64,000 nt of DNA from Commensalibacter oyaizuii (GTDB lineage Bacteria > Pseudomonadota > Alphaproteobacteria > Acetobacterales > Acetobacteraceae): assembly GCF_029953265.1 (NCBI RefSeq), contig NZ_JASBAO010000001.1, forward strand, positions 1,502,001 through 1,566,000, given 5' to 3'. Shown here piece after piece: positions 47,805 to 57,476 of the stretch (position 1 is the stretch's first letter; the number at the start of each line of letters is the position of its first letter). The position numbers and the translations under genes were made by a program. Below the pieces are notes generated by a model, which saw only the letters and a program-made list of their open reading frames with translations, ran no database searches and was not told the DNA's origin.

Positions 47805-48705
47805 TTATATATCTAGGTCTATTTTTTGTTTCAATATATATTCGACCAATATATTCACCTATAATCCCTATACCGGTCAGCTGAATACCACCAAAGAATA
47901 ATATTGAAACAAGAAGAGACGAATATCCAGGTACGGGGTTACCAAACAATAGCGTTTTTAAGATAATCCAAGATCCAAATATAAATGAAACAAATGAAAA
48001 GAAAAAACCAATATAAGTCCATATTTTTAACGGGAATGTAGAAAAACTGGTGATCCCTTCTATTGCTAAATTCCACAATTTCCAAAAATTAAACTTAGTA
48101 TTTCCTTCAACTCTCTTTTCACGTGTATATTCTACAATATCGGTTTTTCCTCCAACCCATGAGAAAACACCTTTCATAAAAAGATTTTTCTCATGAAGTT
48201 GTTTTATATCCTCGACAATATTACGGGATATGAGTCGAAAATCCCCTACATTCTCCTCAATTTTAGGATTACTAATCTTATTGTGTAATTTATAAAACCA
48301 TTCTGCAGTTTTACGCTTTAACACATTATCCGTTTTTCTATCAACACGTTTGGCCAGCACAATATCCGCGCCGTTTTGCCATTTTTCAATTAAGAGAGGA
48401 ATAATTTCAATTGGGTCTTGCAAGTCAACATCTATAGGAATAACGGCATCACCTGTAGCATACTCTAACCCACAAAATAACGCAGATTCTTTTCCAAAAT
48501 TTCGTGTAAATGAAATAGCAACTACAGAACTATCTTCTTGAGACAAAGCATTTATAATTGTTTCCGTATTGTCTGTACTACCGTCATTAACGAACAAAAT
48601 CTCTATATTATATTGTTTTAAACGGTCATTTTCTTTTATTTTTTTATAAAATATAGAGACAGTTTGCTCTTCATTAAAAACCGGAACAATTAAGGATAAT
48701 TTCAT
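47785..48705 (-). CDS. GtrB/DPM1-like polyprenyl-phosphate glycosyltransferase
   Basis: About 306 aa. GT-2 catalytic domain: [47 protein letters not shown] (acidic DxD-like), and [11 protein letters not shown], typical of bactoprenol glucosyltransferases (GtrB, YkcC, ArnC group). Two C-terminal membrane helices are at about 225-300, ending [17 protein letters not shown]. It makes undecaprenyl-phosphate-sugar, the donor a GT-C partner would use. The frame opens at TTG 48726, but ATG 48705 begins the conserved fold. Probably works with the adjacent membrane protein. Confidence 0.85.
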   Translation of the reverse strand: MKLSLIVPVFNEEQTVSIFYKKIKENDRLKQYNIEILFVNDGSTDNTETIINALSQEDSSVVAISFTRNFGKESALFCGLEYATGDAVIPIDVDLQDPIEIIPLLIEKWQNGADIVLAKRVDRKTDNVLKRKTAEWFYKLHNKISNPKIEENVGDFRLISRNIVEDIKQLHEKNLFMKGVFSWVGGKTDIVEYTREKRVEGNTKFNFWKLWNLAIEGITSFSTFPLKIWTYIGFFFSFVSFIFGSWIILKTLLFGNPVPGYSSLLVSILFFGGIQLTGIGIIGEYIGRIYIETKNRPRYIIKKSKS

Positions 48706-48879
48706 ATTATGTCTACTTTGTGTCAATTAGTATCATATACGCCATATAACATATAACATAATTTAATTATATTTCTAAATCAGTTATATTATTAATTCAT
48801 AGTGTGATCTGCTTTAAGGACGTTTTTAATAAAACAAAGATTACATAGTACCACCAATACATAACCTATATTTTCGCTA

Positions 48880-49386
48880 ATGAATAAAACATATTTTGAA
48901 ATTCAGACTCTCACCCTTAGTGATCTGAATTTACTTTTTAATATTTTTACACAATCAATTCGAAAAATCGCCTCTAAAGATTATACTCATTTCCAAATCC
49001 AAGCATGGATAAATATCCCTGCTGCACAGTGGCAAGCTAAATTATTAACACTCATCACTTGGGTGGCTAAAATAAATACAGTACCTGTCGGATTCATTAG
49101 TCTTGATAGGCCCAATCATATTGATATGCTTTATATCCATCCAGACCATCAATGCAAAGGTATAGCAACACAACTCCTAAGCACCTTAGAACAATCAATA
49201 ATCACTCGCTCTATTTCAACACTTACAACCGACGCCAGCCTTACTGCCAAACCCTTTTTCGAAAAACGTGGGTTTACAACCATTACCCAACAACAAGCCC
49301 GACGGCATGGGCAAGACTTAACCAATTTTAAAATGAGCAAAGATTTCAATCCTAAAAAACTAAATAAGAATTGCATATCTTTATAA
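48880..49386 (+). CDS. GNAT-family N-acetyltransferase
   Basis: 168 aa. Acetyl-CoA binding motif A: IDMLYIHPDHQCKGIATQLLSTL at about residues 84-106, with the DASLTAKPFFEKRGFTTI segment following (motif B). VPVGFISLD forms the preceding strand. Close to YafP/PhnO-type small acetyltransferases. The substrate is unknown. It stands alone between the glycan island and a decaying region. Confidence 0.85.
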   Translation: MNKTYFEIQTLTLSDLNLLFNIFTQSIRKIASKDYTHFQIQAWINIPAAQWQAKLLTLITWVAKINTVPVGFISLDRPNHIDMLYIHPDHQCKGIATQLLSTLEQSIITRSISTLTTDASLTAKPFFEKRGFTTITQQQARRHGQDLTNFKMSKDFNPKKLNKNCISL

Positions 49387-49659
49387 TACTTTGTTCAACT
49401 TACGTTTTTAATAATTATATCAAGCGATATAAATTTTATTTCATGTTGCTTTGATTAGATGCTAAAAGATTCGATCCTTCAATAGTTTTATTTAAGATAT
49501 TTAATTAGCTGGTAATTTTTACTAAATATCTATTAATGAAAATGCTAAATAAACTCTGTTGGAGAGCTTTGGGAGTATTTCTTATTGAGGTTTTGCTGTT
49601 TTTGGACGATCAATTTTTCTTGGAAACTTAAGATAGTGATAAGATATTACAAAAAGCAA

Positions 49660-50052
49660 ATGACTAATATCCTTCGTTTTAGAGCGAACATGTTATTAAT
49701 AGAATTAGATAATACTGATAAATCTATCAATAATATAGAAAAATCAATTAAGTATGATCCCAATAAGGTTCTTCAAATGATTATCTGAGATTTGAAAAAA
49801 GACAAGTTACAATTACCTATTACATCCGATATGTATCATTGCTATTCTAAAGCTGTTAATATTTTCAAAAGAATCAGCATGCTTCAAAAAGATATTGATT
49901 TTGTACGTACAAGACTTTTTAGTGGGGATGAATCAGCTATTACTAATTATAAGAATTTTTACAAAGCTTCAACTGAACAAGAAAGAAGGGCCTGTGAGAT
50001 AAATGCTCAAGGATTTTTCAATAAAACGGCTTACGAAAAAATTATAAACTAA
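49660..50052 (+). pseudogene. unknown helical protein interrupted by an in-frame TGA
   Basis: A frame starting at ATG 49660 (MTNILRFRANMLLIELD) runs to TGA at 49786-49788 and continues without shift (DLKKDKLQLPITSDMYHCYS) to 50052, giving about 130 codons with one internal stop. The predicted protein is helical and charged, with no recognised family. It is either a pseudogene or two small ORFs. There is little independent evidence that either half is translated. Confidence 0.4.
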
Positions 50053-50430
50053 TTTTCAAACAAACCACACTACAAAGTAACTTAAACTTTGGAATAGATT
50101 GTTAATACTTATCTCTAATTTCTAAATATTTGAAGACTATTAATTCTAGCTACATATTTTTTTAAAAGTTGATTGATGGATATTAATTTCAAGGCATTTA
50201 ATATGAGCTGGCATAATCTATGTATATTCTAAAAATAGGCTCCGTATTATATAATTAATTGTCAAGTTACTCTTATAATTTTTTAACGATATTAATGAGT
50301 TAAACAAAAGACAAATAAAAAAACATAACACCTCATATCCTTTTTATAAACTTCGTATATATTTTAAACTATTGAATTATTGTCATACTGACTAAATTCT
50401 TTACTAATTTGTTTTTAAAAAAATCCTAAT
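50053..50430. other. Spacer, nothing recognised
   Basis: AT-rich bases between the broken ORF and the tricorn-gene terminator. I see no ORF, RNA or repeat here that can be supported. Confidence 0.4.
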
Positions 50431-50465
50431 CAAAAAGGCACTTTAGTGATCAAAGTGCCTTTTTG
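50431..50465 (-). terminator. Rho-independent terminator after the tricorn-like gene
   Basis: CAAAAAGGCACTTT (50431-50444) pairs perfectly with AAAGTGCCTTTTTG (50452-50465), loop of seven, with its own A/T runs. It lies 18 bases past the stop codon on the minus strand. Confidence 0.88.
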
Positions 50466-50483
50466 AATATTTATATTTAATAC

Positions 50484-53400
50484 TTATTCTGGGCGTTTTT
50501 CAGGGCCCAGTTCTCCTTTCCCAAATGGTTCCCCTTGGGGTGGATAGGCTGTGCTCCAACTTGGAGAAGGGGGTAAAGATACAGGATGATCTTTTAATTC
50601 TTTCATTAAGTAATTAACTGCTGTTTCCAATTGCTTATCATGTCCCTCTTGTAACTCGGCTGGGGTATTTTCGACTTCGATATCTGGATCTACGCCATAA
50701 TTTTCAATAATCCATTCCGAATTCAGTCCGTATAAACTTTCTTCTGGAATGGTAATATATCCCCCATCACGCAACGGCCAATAGCCACGAATACCGCGAA
50801 CCCCTCCCCAGGTCCGTTTACCGATTATTTTACCCAATCCATATTTACGGAAATAATAAGGGAAAATATCCCCATCAGAGGCAGAATATTGATTGATTAA
50901 CGTTACTTTAGGCCCATGAATTAACTGCTGAGGCAACGTCGACTGCATCCTTTCACGATTGGTTGTCATGCCTACTAGTATTCTGCGTAATCTTTCCAAC
51001 AAAATTTGATCGATAAATCCACCACCATTCCAACGGTCGTCGATAATAACAGCTTGTTTATCCAATTGGGAATAGAACTGACGAATGAATTGCTGCATTC
51101 CTAATTCTTCCATATCAGATAAATAAATATAAGCAATTTTTCCATCTGATAACTGGTCAACCAACTGACGGTTATGGTCAATCCATGCTTGTTCTTTTAA
51201 AGAAAGTTCATTCTTTAATGGATTAACCTCAACGGTTTTAATTTTACCTGTTTTTTTATCTTCGAATGATACCTGTATTGGTCCCGTTAATCCTACAAAA
51301 AATTGATATGGATTAACATTCCCTTTGATCTCTTGCCCATTTACAGACAATAAATAGTCACCTTCATGAATATTTAATCCAGGCTCGGTTAATGGACTGC
51401 GATATTGTTTGCGACTGTTATCACCTTTATAAATTCTGGCCAAAGCATAACGCTCTTTTTCAGGGTTATAAGCAAAATCAACCCCAAGTAATACAGTTGG
51501 GACCGCTTTGATAGGGTTTTGCTGGTCACCACCGCCAACATAGGTGTGGGAATTACCAATTTCACCAACCATTTGACCAATAATATAATTCACATCAGAG
51601 CGTGATCCAGCCAAAGGCATTAATTGAACGTATTTATCGTGAACAGCCTGCCAATCTTGATCGTTCATTTTAGGATTAACAAACAAATCGCGCTGTAAAC
51701 GCCAAGCATTTTCAAACATTTCCTGCCATTCCTTGGGCGGTTCTACACGACTACGCAAAGACGAGACATCTAAAGTTTTATCCTCAGTATGCTTTGCTTT
51801 GGCATCCGCAACGATCCAAGACTCTTTTTGATCATATAAAACTTTCTGACCATCATAAGACAGACTGTAGTTTTCAATGCCTTTTTGAACAACGGTATCT
51901 TTGCGCTCTTTTAAATTATAAACATGTAAGGCTGGTTTCTCGCCTGAAAATTCACCAGACATGGTTTGCGGTGGAGCTAATAAATAATAAATTTTGTCCC
52001 CAGCAGCCTGCATATCTGTAATTTCCCCACCAGACATAGGAACGGGAACAATGCGCTGCTCGAATCCTTTAATATCAATCTTAAGAGGATGGATATCTGT
52101 TTTTTTCTTTTCTTCTACATCGTTTTTATGATCCTGATCTTGACGAATTTGCCCTTCGTCAGAACGTACTGCAAAAGGAGACGGGGTGTCAGACTGCAAG
52201 GTTGCAATATAAATCCCTGCACTTTTAACGGTTAAGGCATTCATTTCATTATCGGCGAAAACTGTATTTTCATAGCGATTGGAAACAAAATATAAGTACT
52301 TTCCATTAGGAGAAAAGACAGGCAAATAATCGTTATTTTGCCCAGAAGTTAACCTTATCGGTAAGTTTTGGCTGGTATCATATATCCACAAAGCACGTTG
52401 TTGATTAGGCTGGGTCAGACTATAGACCACCCATTTCCCGTCAGGTGAAAAATTAAAATCATGAATTTCGGCATGATCATCAACGGCTATTTTCTTTAAA
52501 TTATCGCCATTACGATCCATCAACCATAAATTATGATTACCATCCGAAAAAGCTATTTTCTTCCCATCAGGTGAAAAACGTGGGGCATATAAATAGCCAG
52601 ATTTAAAATTGGTTAATAACGTTGCTTTGCCGCCCTGTGCTGAACGAATTGCTAAATTTTGCTCGCCATTTTGATCTGTTGTATAGGCAATCCACTGACC
52701 ATCAGGCGACCAAACAGGATGATCGGCATCCTCAGCACTGGAATAAATTAAATTACGAATTACCCCGTGTTCAACAGGTACTGTAAAAATATTTCCTCTG
52801 GCGGCAAAAGCAGCACGTTTACCATTTGGGGAAATTGAATAATCTGGTTGTTGGGCAGGATCTACCTTACGAATGGCATCGGATATATCAACATAACGTG
52901 GCATTGTACGGGTTCCATCATCAGGAACCGTCACAGATATTTGATGCAATTGCTCTGAAGGCAAATCTAAAACATATAATTTGCCCCCCTGCTGGAATAC
53001 AATTCCCGTATCCCCCAAAGATGGAAAATCGATATCATAGTCCGTAAAATGCGTAACCTGTTTTTGCTGTCCTGTTGTTTTATCATATACCCATAGATTT
53101 AAACGGCGATTAGAGTCCCGATCTGATAAGAAATAAATCTTGTTTTGATACCACATAGGGATGGTATCAGTTCCTTTCCAATGGGTAATCTGGTCTAATT
53201 TTTTGGTATCAAAATTATAAGTATAAACATCTTGGGCTAGACCACCATCATAACGTTTCCATGTGCGGAAATCGCGATATATACGAGTATATGCAATTTC
53301 ATTCCCCGATGGACCATAGCTTATGAACCCTGATCGATCCAAAGGCAATTGTTGGGGCAATCCGCCATCTACAGGGACTGTAAAGGGAAGACTCATCCAG

Positions 53401-53909
53401 CTATTCCACGCATTACGACGGGATAAAAAGACAATAGATTTTGAATCAGGTGTCCAGGTTACAACCATATTATCAGGCCCCCACCGTTCAGGGGCCGAAG
53501 CCACAACATCGGAATGATAGGTTAATCGTTTTGCCACACCACCCGAAGCAGGCATTACATAGACATCACGGTTACCCTGGTAGCTGGCAGTAAATGCCAA
53601 CCATTTTCCATCGGGGGAAAATCTAGGCATCACGTCTTCACCCGTATCGGCGGTTAGGCGCCGCGCCATTCCTCCAGTTTTGGCGACCTCCCACACATCT
53701 CCACGGGCAACAAATGCTATTTTATCATTATGCAAAGTCGGATAACGCATCAAAGCCTGTTCGTTTGTTGATTTTTTTTCTTGCTCTTGAACAGGTTTAA
53801 CACTTTCATGTGCCTTTACTGGTGTAGAAAGCATCCCATAACCAATGGCTCCACCTTGAACCAGCATCGTACTTAATAATAATTTTTTCCATCGACTGAT
53901 CCGAACCAT
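50484..53909 (-). CDS. tricorn-like S41 protease with beta-propeller and PDZ domains
   Basis: 1141 aa from ATG 53909, which follows AGAGGA by about ten bases; an upstream in-frame start at 53939 is less likely. Signal peptide at the N-terminus (ends about TPVKAHE). Two WD/TolB-like beta-propellers with repeated FSPDGKWLAF-type units span about residues 45-660. Then come the C1 domain, a PDZ domain (LTEPGLNIHEGDYLLSVNG) and the C2 catalytic domain. Tricorn active-site equivalents are present: His in GNSHTYV, Ser-Asp in YSASDGDIFPYYF, and Glu in IENYGVDPDIEV. The protein is predicted to be periplasmic, digesting peptides processively. Confidence 0.9.
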   Translation of the reverse strand: MVRISRWKKLLLSTMLVQGGAIGYGMLSTPVKAHESVKPVQEQEKKSTNEQALMRYPTLHNDKIAFVARGDVWEVAKTGGMARRLTADTGEDVMPRFSPDGKWLAFTASYQGNRDVYVMPASGGVAKRLTYHSDVVASAPERWGPDNMVVTWTPDSKSIVFLSRRNAWNSWMSLPFTVPVDGGLPQQLPLDRSGFISYGPSGNEIAYTRIYRDFRTWKRYDGGLAQDVYTYNFDTKKLDQITHWKGTDTIPMWYQNKIYFLSDRDSNRRLNLWVYDKTTGQQKQVTHFTDYDIDFPSLGDTGIVFQQGGKLYVLDLPSEQLHQISVTVPDDGTRTMPRYVDISDAIRKVDPAQQPDYSISPNGKRAAFAARGNIFTVPVEHGVIRNLIYSSAEDADHPVWSPDGQWIAYTTDQNGEQNLAIRSAQGGKATLLTNFKSGYLYAPRFSPDGKKIAFSDGNHNLWLMDRNGDNLKKIAVDDHAEIHDFNFSPDGKWVVYSLTQPNQQRALWIYDTSQNLPIRLTSGQNNDYLPVFSPNGKYLYFVSNRYENTVFADNEMNALTVKSAGIYIATLQSDTPSPFAVRSDEGQIRQDQDHKNDVEEKKKTDIHPLKIDIKGFEQRIVPVPMSGGEITDMQAAGDKIYYLLAPPQTMSGEFSGEKPALHVYNLKERKDTVVQKGIENYSLSYDGQKVLYDQKESWIVADAKAKHTEDKTLDVSSLRSRVEPPKEWQEMFENAWRLQRDLFVNPKMNDQDWQAVHDKYVQLMPLAGSRSDVNYIIGQMVGEIGNSHTYVGGGDQQNPIKAVPTVLLGVDFAYNPEKERYALARIYKGDNSRKQYRSPLTEPGLNIHEGDYLLSVNGQEIKGNVNPYQFFVGLTGPIQVSFEDKKTGKIKTVEVNPLKNELSLKEQAWIDHNRQLVDQLSDGKIAYIYLSDMEELGMQQFIRQFYSQLDKQAVIIDDRWNGGGFIDQILLERLRRILVGMTTNRERMQSTLPQQLIHGPKVTLINQYSASDGDIFPYYFRKYGLGKIIGKRTWGGVRGIRGYWPLRDGGYITIPEESLYGLNSEWIIENYGVDPDIEVENTPAELQEGHDKQLETAVNYLMKELKDHPVSLPPSPSWSTAYPPQGEPFGKGELGPEKRPE

Positions 53910-54582
53910 TGATAATCTTTCCTCTTTAATGCAAAACAACTGAATATTCTTAATAAAATTACAGATTTATATCGATTAACTTTATTCAAAATAATAAGTA
54001 TTTACAAATAAAATATCTTTAGCATAAATTTATAAAACGTCCTTTTATTACAAAATACTTGCAGTGCCAACAGAAGGAACTATAGAGTAATCTCCTATCA
54101 ATTTTGCTCATAAGTGAAAAGAAATAGGCATGTTTCCCTTGTACTTTCTACCAAATATGATGAATTGCAAATTTCAAAAAACCATGCCTACGATCATTAA
54201 AAAATAAATACAGCTTCTCAAATAATATACTAACTTACCTTCAAAAAAATAATCCATCACAAGCAATTTTTATTGCCTCAGTTTCAATATGTCGTGGCAA
54301 TAGACAATAAGTTATGCTGGGATTTATCTTTCACTTTTGCGATTCACAACAACAGACCACATTGGTAAAATAAGCACATATATGACCTGACCATCCTTAT
54401 AATTTATTTGAAAATGCTAGTTGTCCAATCATATCGAAGGCATCTATTAAAAAAAATTTTAATCAATATATTTTATAATATTCATCAAGCTTTCTCTTTA
54501 TAAATAAAATACTTGTCAGAGTGAAAGATTTTTTTGTAATACACGATAACGTATATAGACTAATTCACAAGGAATCTTTTTC
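53910..54582. other. Spacer between the tricorn-like gene and the DUF3297 gene
   Basis: About 670 AT-rich bases with no supportable ORF or RNA. It must hold two divergent promoters. I see no strong dyad or gene remnant. Confidence 0.45.
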
Positions 54583-54828
54583 ATGACGGATACTCTTCCA
54601 GATCGTCTTTCTGCCGATCCCACCAGCCCTTATTTTAATGAAGAAATCTTAAACAATGGCGTTGGCATTCGTTTCAAAGGCGTTGAAAAAGACAACGTTT
54701 TGGAATATTGCATCAGTGAACAATGGGTTCGTGTTACTGTTGGTAATACAACGACCCGTGACGGCAAACCTATGACTATGAAATTAAGTGGTCCCGTTGA
54801 AGCCTATGTTAAAAAAGAAGAAAAATAA
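54583..54828 (+). CDS. DUF3297 family protein
   Basis: 81 aa, with the family consensus in order: LPDRLSADPTSPYFNEEIL, GVGIRFKGVEKDNVLEYCIS, WVRVTVG, and the end MKLSGPVEAYV. DUF3297 proteins are small and common in Alpha- and Gammaproteobacteria, with no known role. Start ATG has AAGGA (CACAAGGAATC) about 12 bases upstream. Single gene with its own terminator. Confidence 0.9.
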   Translation: MTDTLPDRLSADPTSPYFNEEILNNGVGIRFKGVEKDNVLEYCISEQWVRVTVGNTTTRDGKPMTMKLSGPVEAYVKKEEK

Positions 54829-54836
54829 ATAAATTC

Positions 54837-54873
54837 AAAAGCATTATATTTCTTAAATTATATAATGCTTTTT
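54837..54873 (+). terminator. Rho-independent terminator after the DUF3297 gene
   Basis: AAAAGCATTATA (54837-54848) pairs with TATAATGCTTTT (54861-54872), followed by further Ts. It may also serve the convergent hydrolase gene. Confidence 0.85.
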
Positions 54874-54885
54874 CTTTATGTGCCC

Positions 54886-55623
54886 TTATAAACGTCGCGC
54901 AAATAAACGAAGAACCAACCCTATACAAATCTGAAATAATTCTGAGTCGTATCTAGGCCCTTCATCACGCAAAAAAGCATGTTGTGCATTAAATTCATGC
55001 CACTCATATGTAGACCCTGCGGCTTGTAACGCCTGCTGAATTTTAATTCTGCCCTCAAAAGGAACATGAGGATCTTGCCTTCCCCATACAAACATGGTTT
55101 CGCCTTTTAATTCATCCAAACGATGAATAGTATCATCGGATTGGCCCTGACCCAAAGTTGAATCATGCACGTTCGTTGCATAAAAACAAGCTGCTGCCAA
55201 AACATCGGGGTTTAATGCTGCACGCAACGCCAAATGCCCCCCCAAGCAAACACCCATTGTACCAATCTTACCGTTGCAATACGTATAGGTTCTGGCCCAT
55301 TTAATTACCGCGTCAGCATCAGAATCATAAGCTGAAACAGGTTTTTTAAATTTTAAACAATTACCACGATCAGTTCCCTCTTTATCATAAGCTAAAACTG
55401 TACCCAAAGGCTCGTATTCATGATACACTTCTGGAACAAGAACGATATATCCTTGTCCAGCAATATAGGCGGCTAATCGTCGAATAGGTTGCGTTACTTG
55501 GTAAATTTCTGAATAAAAAATAACTGCTGAATATTTTCCCTCCGTAGCAGGACGAAAAACATGACAACGCATTGTACCCGTCGGTGTTTCAAGATCAATG
55601 GTCTCGTCAGTCTGAATAATCAT
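54886..55623 (-). CDS. dienelactone hydrolase family protein
   Basis: 245-aa alpha/beta hydrolase. The nucleophile Cys is in GVCLGGHLALRAA, where true serine hydrolases have GxSxGG. The acid is Asp in WGRQDPHVPFEGRI and the base His in FNAQHAFLRDEGP, the Cys-Asp-His triad of dienelactone hydrolases. The protein is predicted to be cytosolic. The natural substrate is uncertain; many family members act on esters other than dienelactone. Single gene. Confidence 0.88.
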   Translation of the reverse strand: MIIQTDETIDLETPTGTMRCHVFRPATEGKYSAVIFYSEIYQVTQPIRRLAAYIAGQGYIVLVPEVYHEYEPLGTVLAYDKEGTDRGNCLKFKKPVSAYDSDADAVIKWARTYTYCNGKIGTMGVCLGGHLALRAALNPDVLAAACFYATNVHDSTLGQGQSDDTIHRLDELKGETMFVWGRQDPHVPFEGRIKIQQALQAAGSTYEWHEFNAQHAFLRDEGPRYDSELFQICIGLVLRLFARRL

Positions 55624-56147
55624 ATTTTATTCACTTTCTCTTAATAAAAATAATATCAAAATATACAATTAGATTTATTTAATACCTCTAATGATCCTTC
55701 ATTGTCACTGTTAAGCACAATTAAACACAATTTTCTTTAAATAAAATACACAAAACTTAAAACCGAAGAAAATCGTGATTTTTCGTATCAATCATTTTTA
55801 GATGAACATGCCATATATCAACAAATAATATCTGAGATTATGATCTAATAATCATAAATAAAACGATCTAAAAACTCGTGTACAATTTATTATTACTTAT
55901 TTTGTGTGATACTGGATTGAATATGAAATAAGAATAATTATTTCTTTAGATTGGTACACAGCCTTGTACCAATTAATATTGTTATTTCCTTAGCCACCAT
56001 AATAAACTTATGATGAATTAAAAGTAAATAAATACTTCAATAAAATATTAGACAATAGAAATAAATAAAAATATTTCAAGCCAACACCACTTTTATAAAA
56101 TATAGCATCTATTGACTTGAATCTTCATACTATGAAATCATTCGATT
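55624..56147. other. AT-rich spacer with a small perfect hairpin
   Basis: 520 bases with no ORF. TTGGTACA (55951-55958) and TGTACCAA (55965-55972) form a perfect 8-bp stem with a six-base loop. It lies about 180 bases beyond the bacteriocin-like gene on its downstream side and 330 bases before the hydrolase start, so it could be a processing or regulatory site. Nothing else is recognised. Confidence 0.4.
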
Positions 56148-56522
56148 TTACAATAATGGAATTGGAATAAAGCAATCTAAACCAGCGAGAAGACCACCAA
56201 CAGCAGTTAAAGCAATTCCTGCGGCCATACCTCCAAATCCTGCAACGGCACCTGCAATCCCTGCGGCTGCGGCTGCGGCCCCAGCTGCAACTAAGGGAAC
56301 ACCAGCAACGGTCAAGCTGGATCCAAAAGCCGAAGCAATCAAACCAATCCCTGCTGCGCCAACGCCAGCCACACCGACAAGCGCTGCTAGACCACCAGCG
56401 ACAGCTCCAACAGGGATAAGTGGAATTCCTGCCCCTAGCCCTAGGCCACCAAGAAGACCTACGATTCCTAAAAAGCCACCTGTGACTTCAGTTACTTCTA
56501 TATTCGTTAGTTCTCTTATCAT
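56148..56522 (-). CDS. bacteriocin/microcin-like peptide with double-glycine leader
   Basis: 124 aa from ATG 56522, which has AAGGAT seven bases upstream; the frame opens at 56561 but without support. Residues 1-16 read MIRELTNIEVTEVTGG, a double-glycine leader very like those of microcin V and class II bacteriocins (conserved Leu, Glu, Val, then Gly-Gly). The 108-residue core is almost wholly hydrophobic and rich in Gly, Ala, Val and Leu with glycine-zipper-like patterns, ending in one Cys and FIPIPLL. It could form pores after export by a peptidase-containing ABC transporter. No transporter or immunity gene is adjacent. Alternative: a glycine-zipper membrane protein. Confidence 0.6.
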   Translation of the reverse strand: MIRELTNIEVTEVTGGFLGIVGLLGGLGLGAGIPLIPVGAVAGGLAALVGVAGVGAAGIGLIASAFGSSLTVAGVPLVAAGAAAAAAGIAGAVAGFGGMAAGIALTAVGGLLAGLDCFIPIPLL

Positions 56523-56865
56523 GATTTTATCCTTACGATAATAAATATAGTAACAAAACAACCATAGTTTCTTAGATAAAATAAGTCACAATAGTGCCTG
56601 TTACATTAACACAATAAAATTATAACATAGTAAAATCAAGTTATTTTCAATTAAATATTACTTATTAGTAAATAATTAATACTAAATTAATAGTAAATTA
56701 ATAGTAAATTAATAATATTAATATTTAATTTACATAAAGTATTATATCAATTATTATGAATATTATATTAATCATTATTCTATTTATTTTTAACAATCAT
56801 GTTAAATTTAATTATTTTATTTTATATACTCTATTTTTATAATATATTTAATTTTTTTTCACAAT
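56523..56865. promoter_or_regulatory. AT-rich upstream region of the bacteriocin-like gene with 11-bp tandem repeats
   Basis: 340 bases of almost pure A/T. At 56683-56714 an 11-base unit TAAATTAATAG occurs nearly three times in tandem, matching the helical repeat of DNA, so it may curve the promoter region. It lies about 160-190 bases upstream of the bacteriocin-like start. No ORF seen. Confidence 0.45.
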
Positions 56866-57240
56866 TTAGCGAAAAGAGTATACTGTCATCATGCCTAATA
56901 TCGTTAAAAGAACGGAACATAAAACATGAACCACGATTTCAGTTCCAGCCCACAAAAACCGTCCTTGTTGTAATGACAGTACCACCTCGGAAGAAAAAGA
57001 AGAAAACGTCGACAATCCCCCTAAAAATCCTGTAATCACAAACAAACGCCACGGAACCAATGCAGGGATCATTGTAAAAAGAGCAACCGCCACACCAATT
57101 AAATACCCAGCAATACAATTTGCTGCCAACGTCCCCAAAGGTAAATAAGGAAACAGACCATTTAGCCAGTTCCCTAATCCCCAGCGCATCAAACAGCCTA
57201 ATGCACCACCGACACTGATCATTACAATTGAATTTATCAT
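56866..57240 (-). CDS. crcB: fluoride ion channel/exporter CrcB (Fluc)
   Basis: 124 aa with four membrane helices. [18 protein letters not shown] at the start, [19 protein letters not shown] with the conserved Asn, and [18 protein letters not shown] carry the Fluc signature (GFxGGxTTFSTF form). It exports F- as an antiparallel dimer. A fluoride riboswitch lies directly upstream, which fixes the function independently. Confidence 0.95.
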   Translation of the reverse strand: MINSIVMISVGGALGCLMRWGLGNWLNGLFPYLPLGTLAANCIAGYLIGVAVALFTMIPALVPWRLFVITGFLGGLSTFSSFSSEVVLSLQQGRFLWAGTEIVVHVLCSVLLTILGMMTVYSFR

Positions 57241-57304
57241 TTTATGTCCTATCTAAAATTTACATAGCCAGATAGGTACAAGATCCACGTCCCACCCCAA
57301 TACC

Positions 57305-57363
57305 GGCCTACGTAGATATCATCAACCGCAAATGCGGCGGTTCAGGAGGAATATCATCTCCCA
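57305..57363 (-). ncRNA. fluoride riboswitch (crcB motif)
   Basis: Minus strand reads GGGAGATGATATTCCTCC, then TGAACCGC, a short loop CGCATTT, GCGGTTGATGATATCTACG. This is the crcB-motif consensus: GGAGATG...TTCCTCC, a second stem AACCGC/GCGGTT, then GATGATNNCTAC. It lies 65-125 bases upstream of crcB and should switch on expression when fluoride binds. Exact ends are approximate. Confidence 0.92.
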
Positions 57364-57420
57364 TTTAATTTTAATATTTCTCTTTTAATTCACGACAAAA
57401 AAACTGTCAAATTGTTCATT

Positions 57421-57450
57421 AAAAAAAAGCCAAACTTATAAGTTTGGCTT
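57421..57450 (-). terminator. Rho-independent terminator after the Deg/HtrA protease gene
   Basis: The 20-base palindrome GCCAAACTTATAAGTTTGGC with flanking A- and T-runs (eight As on the plus strand, thus eight Us in the minus-strand transcript). It lies 27 bases past the protease stop. Confidence 0.85.
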
Positions 57451-57476
57451 CAAATATAAATAAATACTATCTTGAA

